In this document: positions 16,286 through 20,847 of the stretch, piece by piece
Position numbering within the stretch: the first letter of the stretch is position 1
Layout of the letters: each line of letters opens with the position of its first letter
Source: Bacteroides sp. CAG:530
GTDB taxonomy: Bacteria; Bacteroidota; Bacteroidia; Bacteroidales; Bacteroidaceae
Direction: 5' to 3'
DNA: 20,847 nt
Assembly: GCA_000434735.1 (NCBI GenBank)
Contig: FR881205.1
Coordinates: 1-20,847, forward strand
Translations under genes and position numbers: made by a program
The notes under the pieces: model-generated
The model's database searches: none
What the model saw: only the letters and a program-made list of their open reading frames with translations
What the model was told of the DNA's origin: nothing

Positions 16286-16699
16286 ATGAAGATTAGATCT
16301 TTTTTTAAAATATAATATTGCTTCGGATTTGTTTTATCTCTTGTTCTATATCTGTTCAATTTATATGGCAGATATATAGAACAAACTCAAAATCCTATTA
16401 CTGACTATACATATAATGGATATTTGGAAAAGAGACACTATAAAAGTTCAAATCAAATTTATATAACATACAACTCTAAACAATATACATTACATACAGG
16501 AGACCGGATATTGGACAAAATAAAGGCAGGAGAAATACCTAAGCTGTATTATTCTTCAAAAACAGATTATCTCTTTTTTGAAGATGATTACTTGCCTATT
16601 GGTTATGCTCAAGCCGCTTTACTTTTCACGATTATTTTTCCGACTATAGGAATTATAGTATGGAGAAAAGAACTTGATAATGATATTCGTACAATGTAA
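16286..16699 (+). pseudogene. Small two-span membrane protein with an in-frame stop at codon 10
   Basis: Reading from ATG 16286 gives MKIRSFFKI, then TAA (16313-16315). The same frame then continues unbroken for 127 codons to the stop at 16697-16699. Past the stop it has a first membrane span (FGFVLSLVLYLFNLYG), a roughly 70-residue extracytoplasmic loop containing SNQIYITYNSKQYTLHTGDRI split over residues 48-68, and a second span (AALLFTIIFPTIGIIVW) with a short tail. This topology resembles DUF3592-like proteins, but I would not assign the family. Starting at TTG 16424 would lose the first span, so the gene is probably disrupted by one nonsense change (for example CAA to TAA) or by a sequencing error. 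It belongs to the AT-rich array that continues to 18710. Confidence 0.55.
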
Positions 16700-16820
16700 G
16701 AGACACAAACTACATAAAATAGTAGCCAAAACAGAAGGAAAAGCAGGGAAATGAGGCTGAAACCGCAGAATCACATAAAAGAGGGATAAGATTTCATGTT
16801 TTCCACTCAGTTCAAACACT

Positions 16821-16867
16821 TTACGTATGGTAACGTAACGGCTTTAGCGAAAATTGTATTAATTTTG
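16821..16867 (+). promoter_or_regulatory. Promoter with an operator-like inverted repeat
   Basis: TAATTTTG at 16860-16867 is a perfect -7 box. Upstream, TTACGT-ATGGTA-ACGTAA (16821-16838) is a perfect 6-bp inverted repeat covering the position of the -33 element, where a regulator could block or recruit polymerase. The box overlaps the GTG at 16867, so translation of the next gene must start further on. Confidence 0.45.
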
Positions 16868-16893
16868 TGGATAAGAACTGGATTGATAGTGAG

Positions 16894-17886
16894 ATGACCG
16901 ACAAAGAATACCAGAAAATGATAGCCGATGCAAGGCGTAGCGTGAGCCGTAAATATGGTTTTCGCCAAAGCTCTTATATCAACTTCAAGGTTGAGGGCGA
17001 CTATTTTTTCTGTCTTTATTTTCTTTCCGATGAAGCCCGGCTTACTGTCAAGCCTATGTATGCCGATGATTTGTGGTGGAATATATGGGATGCCTCGGAT
17101 AACAAGAAAGAACCTTTGAGCTTGCGTGGAACAGGAGCTTACTCTCTATCAGGGCAAATCCTAACTTCAGACGAGATAACGAAAGTTACAGACAAGGAGG
17201 AACTCACTGATATAATTGATGGAATGTTCAAAAATGCAACGGATGCAATATCAAAATTCATAATTGCCAATCCTAATGCAGACTCATTTTTCCCTGACGA
17301 GTCAAAAATGGATTATGACCCCGACCGACTGCTATATCTTATGGCTCTTATTCATAATGGCAAAGAGGAAGATGCTTTGGCAATTATCAAAGAAGCCCGC
17401 AAGAATAAACATAGATGTATTTTTCAGAGCGGAATGTTTAGCGATAGCTACACATATATCCGCCGTTGGTGCAACCGTGAACAAGTAGCCATTCGAATAA
17501 GAAATGTATTTGCATACATTTTCAACAACATTGTTCAGATACGTGCATACGCATTGATGGCTCTGGGTAGAAACAACAAGAAAGACACCATTCCCAGCGT
17601 TTATGATATCAGGCTTTTGGATGGTGGCATTGTGATGGCATTATGCTTTTCAATCATATTCCATTGGCATAATTGTACGTTGGCGTGGATTACACTTGCA
17701 GTTTATTTTATATGCGGGTGGTTCATGGACTTTGAAAAACGGAGTGAACGATATTATATCCGTTTCGGGAATTTACCCGATAAAACAAGACTTAGATGGA
17801 AAATCGGCATGTGGATTTTCGTAGTTACACTCTATATCTATTCATTCGCAAGCTTATATTTTTTGAACTATGAAACTGACCGATAA
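16894..17886 (+). CDS. Membrane-anchored protein of unknown function, first gene of the overlapping array
   Basis: I start this gene at ATG 16894 (MTDKEYQKM) because the longer GTG start at 16867 is part of a promoter box. The 330-residue protein has a soluble N-terminal region of about 240 residues and then three hydrophobic segments (about 245-257, 262-278 and 304-324) near the C-terminus. The soluble part has YINFKVEGDYFFCLYFL (28-44), Trp-rich DLWWNIWD (59-66) and a helical stretch EEDALAIIKEARKNKHR (158-174). I do not recognise a domain. The last 17 bases overlap the start of the next gene, so the two are co-translated. Together with AT-richness and neighbouring broken genes this fits an acquired island; an orphan immunity role is one possibility. 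Confidence 0.7.
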   Translation: MTDKEYQKMIADARRSVSRKYGFRQSSYINFKVEGDYFFCLYFLSDEARLTVKPMYADDLWWNIWDASDNKKEPLSLRGTGAYSLSGQILTSDEITKVTDKEELTDIIDGMFKNATDAISKFIIANPNADSFFPDESKMDYDPDRLLYLMALIHNGKEEDALAIIKEARKNKHRCIFQSGMFSDSYTYIRRWCNREQVAIRIRNVFAYIFNNIVQIRAYALMALGRNNKKDTIPSVYDIRLLDGGIVMALCFSIIFHWHNCTLAWITLAVYFICGWFMDFEKRSERYYIRFGNLPDKTRLRWKIGMWIFVVTLYIYSFASLYFLNYETDR

Positions 17887-18685
17887 ACCATTATGGATAA
17901 CAATACAATACATTTGTGTATTGTTCCTTTCCGTGTGTCTTTTAGGACTCATTGTAAGCGATTTGATATTCGTATGGGTGATTGCCATGTTCTTTTGGTT
18001 ATTCATTCCTGCATTTATTGTTGCCTGCATATCATTTGTCTGTTCGCTAAGGTACAATAGCAAACATAAGAAAATATTGTTGGTGTTGAATGGTGTAAAT
18101 ATTCTTTTGATTTCGTTCATATTTCTTAATCCGTTCAACAGATGTGATGCCGATATTATGGAAAGTCATTATACAGAATATGGCAGACGCATGGAGCAGA
18201 TATATCGTAATCTTTACAATAAAATGACTCCCGGATGTTCCGTAGATATTGAATTTGAGCATGGCGATGTTTCTATCTTCCATTTCTCAAACAGCAGTGG
18301 TGAGATGAAATCCAATTGGGATCCGAGCGAGGAAAAGATAGATTCATTACTAATCCAAAGTGGTCTCGACAGAAATTCGTTAATATGGCTGAAGAAAGAG
18401 TTGGATGAAATAGGCTGTATTTCTATTTCCTTGCAGGCTATTCCTGACGCTCCTTTTGGTGTCGGATTCCGTCGCATCGGTATGGGAAAGTATTACTATC
18501 AGATATATCATATACCGCTCTCCTCTGATGAACAAAAGAAAATCAATGAATCTGAAGCCTCTATTGTTTACTCACCTTTCGTAGTGTTTGAATATGCCGG
18601 AGGAGCTATAGGCTCTCAAAATTTTATCGGCAAAGATGAATACCTGAAAAAGAAAATGCAATTATATCATGAAATTGACCGATAG
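17870..18685 (+). CDS. Membrane protein of unknown function, second gene of the overlapping array
   Basis: A 271-residue protein that starts MKLTDKPLW inside the last codons of the previous gene. Three N-terminal membrane spans (about 9-29, 33-58, 69-87) lead to a soluble C-terminal domain (92-271) with YTEYGRRMEQIYRNLYNKM (101-119), VDIEFEHGDVSIFHF (125-139) and FVVFEYAGGAIGSQNF (237-252). The topology is the mirror image of its neighbour, which has its spans at the C-terminus. No family is recognised. Its own last 17 bases, ATGAAATTGACCGATAG, repeat the sequence at its own start almost exactly, so a third gene once began there in the same overlapping way. Confidence 0.75.
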   Translation: MKLTDKPLWITIQYICVLFLSVCLLGLIVSDLIFVWVIAMFFWLFIPAFIVACISFVCSLRYNSKHKKILLVLNGVNILLISFIFLNPFNRCDADIMESHYTEYGRRMEQIYRNLYNKMTPGCSVDIEFEHGDVSIFHFSNSSGEMKSNWDPSEEKIDSLLIQSGLDRNSLIWLKKELDEIGCISISLQAIPDAPFGVGFRRIGMGKYYYQIYHIPLSSDEQKKINESEASIVYSPFVVFEYAGGAIGSQNFIGKDEYLKKKMQLYHEIDR

Positions 18686-18710
18686 GCGATCTTGGAATGG
18701 AGATTTATAA
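18669..18710 (+). pseudogene. Truncated start of a third array gene
   Basis: Overlapping the previous stop by 17 bp, an ATG opens MKLTDRRSWNGDL and then a stop at 18708-18710. The first five residues equal those of the gene at 17870, and Trp9 is also shared (MKLTD...W). The remainder of the gene is missing, so the array was cut here, presumably by the event that joined it to the recombinase region. Confidence 0.5.
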
Positions 18711-18715
18711 AGGGA

Positions 18716-18814
18716 TTACAAACTGATTCCTCCTCGTCCTCTTGTCGGTTCGACCGGAATGTAAGCGTTTTCTGTATTCATAAGCCAAATTTTAATGGTG
18801 TTATGCTGGAGCAT
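18716..18814 (-). CDS. Very small ORF, 32 aa, hypothetical
   Basis: A minus-strand ATG frame ends in ENAYIPVEPTRGRGGISL. The Pro/Arg/Gly-rich tail looks more like protein than chance translation, and the frame is on the same strand as DUF1896 and the recombinase. Another minus frame through the same DNA also reads plausibly (acidic run QEDEEES), so the coding assignment is uncertain. Confidence 0.25.
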   Translation of the reverse strand: MLQHNTIKIWLMNTENAYIPVEPTRGRGGISL

Positions 18815-18847
18815 ATAATCTTTATTTCAAGAGGCGCGTCCAATGAC

Positions 18848-18923
18848 ACGGCTCTTACCATGAGGGCAAGGACATGGGGAGAAATACTACCTTGTGAGTG
18901 TGGAGATTTCTCCCCGGTGCCGT
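18848..18923 (-). other. Structured intergenic element, candidate RNA
   Basis: Nested pairings occur in a gene-free stretch. ACGGC (18848-18852) pairs with GCCGT (18919-18923). CCATG (18858-18862) pairs with CATGG (18873-18877). GGGGAGAAAT (18876-18885) pairs perfectly with ATTTCTCCCC (18906-18915). Just outside, CGCGTC/GACACG around the CAAT at about 18841-18844 forms a further 6-bp stem. The structure sits downstream of DUF1896 on its strand and could be a terminator, attenuator or small RNA. The strand is chosen from context only. The rest of 18924-19001 shows nothing. Confidence 0.4.
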
Positions 18924-19001
18924 CAAACGGTTTATCTTTAACTTGTAAAAAACGGAATTACCTTTGCGCTTGAAAGGAAAGATTGTCCGGCTGCCATGCG
19001 C

Positions 19002-19424
19002 TCAATGCCTTGCCTTCAATACAGGAAGCTCATTCCACTCGATGACAAGCCGGATTGTTCCTGTCAACTCGGTATAAAGCAAATCATATTCGGGCGTACT
19101 GTCAAACCCATCATCTGTTCTGTATTGCGCGAAAGCCTTTCGTACAGCTGTATTGCCGAGCAGGATTGCTGCCAACCGTTCTGCCAGACCTTGTGGAATG
19201 GTATCTGAAAATTCATTCCACAATACTTCCATAATCATGTCATAGGTTGAAAAATTGAGACCGTTGTATAAGATCTCGCTTGCAAGATTCTCTGCATCAA
19301 GGTGGGAACTACCATTCCTAATTGCATCGGCATATACGTTTAATGCCTCTTCCGCACGACTTACGATAAAAGATGTATCGTTTACCCTGTCCGGATGGTG
19401 TTCGTTCAGAAATTGCTCCAACAC
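19002..19424 (-). CDS. DUF1896 family protein of a Bacteroidales mobile element
   Basis: A 140-residue helical protein whose segments NEHHPDRVNDTSFIVSRAEEA (7-27, read as two parts), LYNGLNFSTYDMIMEVLWNEF (52-72) and PEYDLLYTELTGTIRLVIE (110-128) match my recollection of DUF1896. These small cytoplasmic proteins of unknown function are carried by Bacteroides conjugative and mobilizable elements. The frame begins at TTG 19424. The natural start appears to be ATG 19454, giving M-T-stop-EISYFRSVLEQFLNEH, with TAA at 19446-19448 as the third codon. Either the gene starts at GTG/TTG or it is inactivated by that stop. It is transcribed in the same direction as the recombinase, 57 bp downstream of it. 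Confidence 0.75.
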   Translation of the reverse strand: MLEQFLNEHHPDRVNDTSFIVSRAEEALNVYADAIRNGSSHLDAENLASEILYNGLNFSTYDMIMEVLWNEFSDTIPQGLAERLAAILLGNTAVRKAFAQYRTDDGFDSTPEYDLLYTELTGTIRLVIEWNELPVLKARH

Positions 19425-19481
19425 TGAACGAAAATAACTGATTTCTTATGTCATAACTGATAATATAATAAAACGTCTTTC

Positions 19482-20516
19482 TTAACTCTTAAAATATTCT
19501 TTGAAACCATTGAATTTATCCGCTGCCTGCATCATATCCTGCTCAATTTTTTTATTGGTAATGCGGGCATATATTTGTGTGGTTTTGATGTTGGTGTGAC
19601 CAAGCATTTTAGATACTGATTCAATGGGTACGCCTTTACTAAGCGACATCGTGGCAAATGTATGACGTGCAAGGTGATAGCTTAACCGCTTTTTGATACC
19701 GCACAAATCAGCTATCTCTTTCAGATAAGCATTGATCTTCTGGTTTGACAATACCGGAAGCAACCTGCCGTCTTTTGTTTTACCTTCGTATTTTGTGATG
19801 ATCATTTGCGGTATTTCCATAATCCGCCGTATCTCGTCATCTGTGAGGAAGCCCCTATCCACGTGTTCAAAATGGAAGTGATGGTTCAGGAATGGGTCGT
19901 GTGTCATCACACCGCACTTTTGTGCGAAGATGACAACAGTCTTGAAAAATTTGAGTGTCTTTGTGGCAGAGTTGGGTTTTAAGGCAACAACTGTTCTCAG
20001 ATAAATTTCAAAATCGTGGATTATCAAATGAGTAAGTTCTCCCGGCATTAAATCTTTTCTTCCATATTTGGTATACAGGAAGTTCACGAAGTGCTTGCGT
20101 GCTGCTGAATACTTATGGTACAAAGCAATGCTCTTACCTGCACCTACCTGTGCCTTGATGTCTTCAAGATACTTATCATAGAACTCTACAAACGTGGTCT
20201 TGACCTTATTCTTTCCCAAGAATATGCTCTTGATTTTATCAAGTGTAAGGTCTTCGTCAAATTCATATTTCTTGAAAATCGTTTGCAGAGAACTTGAAAT
20301 GTTATCCAATTGAGCATTCAAATTCAAGGACTCGCTGCTGCGACCTTTCATCCGACTGGTGGAACTGTCCCATAGTTTCTTATCAATGCAGATTCCGGAA
20401 GAACCAACATTCAGCATTTCTCCATTCAGGAAAATCCGAATCATCAGCGGTGATTTCCCCTGTTTGTTTTCATAGTTGGAACGCACATAGTACGACACTT
20501 TAAAAATCATTTTCAC
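19482..20516 (-). CDS. Tyrosine recombinase/integrase of Bacteroides type with an internal deletion
   Basis: A 344-residue member of the Bacteroidota phage-integrase-like family. The N-terminal arm-binding domain runs from FKVSYYVRSNYENKQGKSPL (5-24) through the LWD segment (48-50). A SAM-like core-binding domain covers about 105-210. The catalytic domain starts at RGFLTDDEI (221-229) and keeps HLARH (281-285, His281 and Arg284), LGHTN (305-309, His307) and the nucleophile Tyr316 in IYARI. Full-length relatives are about 400-410 residues. Here FLTDDEIRRIME is joined directly to IPQMIITKYEGK (codons near 19812-19823), losing roughly 60-65 residues that normally hold the box I FTGLxxxD region and the beta-hairpin lysine. 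The frame is preserved, but activity is doubtful. The start is GTG 20516 or ATG 20510. It lies 300 bp from a tRNA-Ser 3' end, the usual setting for such an integrase. Confidence 0.9.
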   Translation of the reverse strand: MKMIFKVSYYVRSNYENKQGKSPLMIRIFLNGEMLNVGSSGICIDKKLWDSSTSRMKGRSSESLNLNAQLDNISSSLQTIFKKYEFDEDLTLDKIKSIFLGKNKVKTTFVEFYDKYLEDIKAQVGAGKSIALYHKYSAARKHFVNFLYTKYGRKDLMPGELTHLIIHDFEIYLRTVVALKPNSATKTLKFFKTVVIFAQKCGVMTHDPFLNHHFHFEHVDRGFLTDDEIRRIMEIPQMIITKYEGKTKDGRLLPVLSNQKINAYLKEIADLCGIKKRLSYHLARHTFATMSLSKGVPIESVSKMLGHTNIKTTQIYARITNKKIEQDMMQAADKFNGFKEYFKS

Positions 20517-20532
20517 AACGATTCAAATTTTG

Positions 20533-20668
20533 TGTAGCATTACGGCTACAATGTTCGACATAATTTGTTATGAATCAATGATTTCAAGGGCTTCAAAATG
20601 GGCTTCATTTAGCAGTCACTGCTACATTTTTTTGATGGGTCATCAATCTGTAGCAGCCAGTGTAGCAG
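20533..20668. repeat. Cluster of TGTAGC/TGTAGCAG motifs upstream of the recombinase
   Basis: Four elements share one core: the inverted repeat TGTAGC-ATTACG-GCTACA (20533-20550), the palindrome TAGCAGT-C-ACTGCTA (20610-20624, extending to CTGCTACA at 20626), and two direct TGTAGCAG copies (20649-20656 and 20661-20668) spaced 12 bp. They lie between the recombinase start and the tRNA, where integrases bind arm sites and where autoregulation takes place. No gene is present in 20517-20737. Confidence 0.65.
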
Positions 20669-20737
20669 AAATTGACTGAACTTTGACTGCCAAACCCTAC
20701 ATACAAGCCTTCACCTTGTTGGGGTGCCTATATAGAA

Positions 20738-20770
20738 AAAGCACCGTAATCTATTGATATACGGTGCTTT
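20738..20770 (-). terminator. Terminator downstream of the tRNA-Ser gene
   Basis: AAAGCACCGTA (20738-20748) pairs perfectly with TACGGTGCTTT (20760-20770) around an 11-nt loop. On the minus strand the stem is followed by a T run, so it ends transcription leaving the tRNA gene. A 9-bp inverted repeat, AAGCCTTCA (20705-20713) and TGAAGGCTT (20782-20790), brackets it. Confidence 0.85.
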
Positions 20771-20817
20771 AATGCTGTTTTTGAAGGCTTCTGTGAAGTC
20801 CTTCGTTTTTGTTTCAG

Positions 20818-20847
20818 CGGAGAGACAGGGATTCGAACCCCGGGTAC
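20818..20847 (-). tRNA. 3' part of a tRNA, probably tRNA-Ser (partial, runs off the window)
   Basis: Read on the minus strand, GTACCCGGGGTTCGAATCCC is followed by TGTCTCTCCG. This gives the T-arm with TTCGAAT loop, an acceptor 3' strand TCTCTCC that would pair with a 5' GGAGAGA, and discriminator G at 20818. The next bases are CTG, so CCA is not encoded. GGAGAGA acceptor pairing, G73 and the GTACCCGGGG run before the T-arm (as from a long variable arm) point to tRNA-Ser. The anticodon lies outside the window. Confidence 0.8.

Noticed and set aside
18735..18760. Second tRNA end / att copy suggested by GGTTCGACC
   Set aside because: It is only a short palindrome around TTCGA; it does not match the tRNA-Ser 3' end and lacks an acceptor stem.
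18692..18973. 93-codon plus-strand frame after the array
   Set aside because: It opens with a Ser run, has no recognisable domain and crosses the stem cluster; it is probably non-coding.

Overview
The window looks like part of a Bacteroidota chromosome, probably Prevotella/Bacteroides-like. The signs are several candidate promoters with the -7 box TAnnTTTG that is typical of this phylum, weak Shine-Dalgarno sequences, lipoproteins, a TonB-dependent receptor remnant, a GH36/MFS carbohydrate locus, a DUF1896 gene and a Bacteroides-type tyrosine recombinase. All calls were made by eye; no database was searched.

Layout. 1-418: the last codons of an unidentified gene, a terminator, a striking composite repeat (17-bp inverted repeat enclosing three 22-bp direct repeats) and a promoter. 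419-3130: a RelA/SpoT-type (p)ppGpp enzyme whose hydrolase site is intact but whose synthetase site looks degenerate, then a lipoprotein built from two copies of one domain. 3241-7652: a probable operon of a short-chain dehydrogenase, a 1054-residue PLD-like/SF2 helicase/DUF3427-type protein and a Nudix hydrolase translationally coupled to it. 7653-10307: an accessory stretch with an orphan lipoprotein, a small ORF, the remnant of an Abi_2-type (HEPN) abortive infection gene and an 82-residue small protein whose 5' part is duplicated 650 bp upstream.

10467-15375: a carbohydrate locus. A FucP/GluP-like sugar transporter converges on a secreted GH36 alpha-galactosidase across a shared terminator. 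Upstream of the galactosidase lies a TonB-dependent receptor broken by a large deletion, frameshifts and a nonsense codon. A plausible reading is that the receptor once imported galactosides, the galactosidase released galactose and the transporter took it up, and that the receptor has since been lost.

15556-18710: a divergent gene begins like a DUF6377-type regulator but switches after about 118 residues to an unrelated tail. An AT-rich array of membrane proteins of unknown function follows. Its genes are joined by a repeated 17-bp stop/start overlap, and a third start is cut short after 13 codons. 18711-20847: a structured intergenic region, DUF1896, a tyrosine recombinase with an internal in-frame deletion, a cluster of TGTAGC-type repeats, a terminator and the 3' end of a tRNA-Ser, a classic integration site. 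The orphan membrane-gene array next to a recombinase resembles the acquired interbacterial defence (rAID) islands known from gut Bacteroidales. That link is an inference, and it is the best candidate here for an undescribed system.
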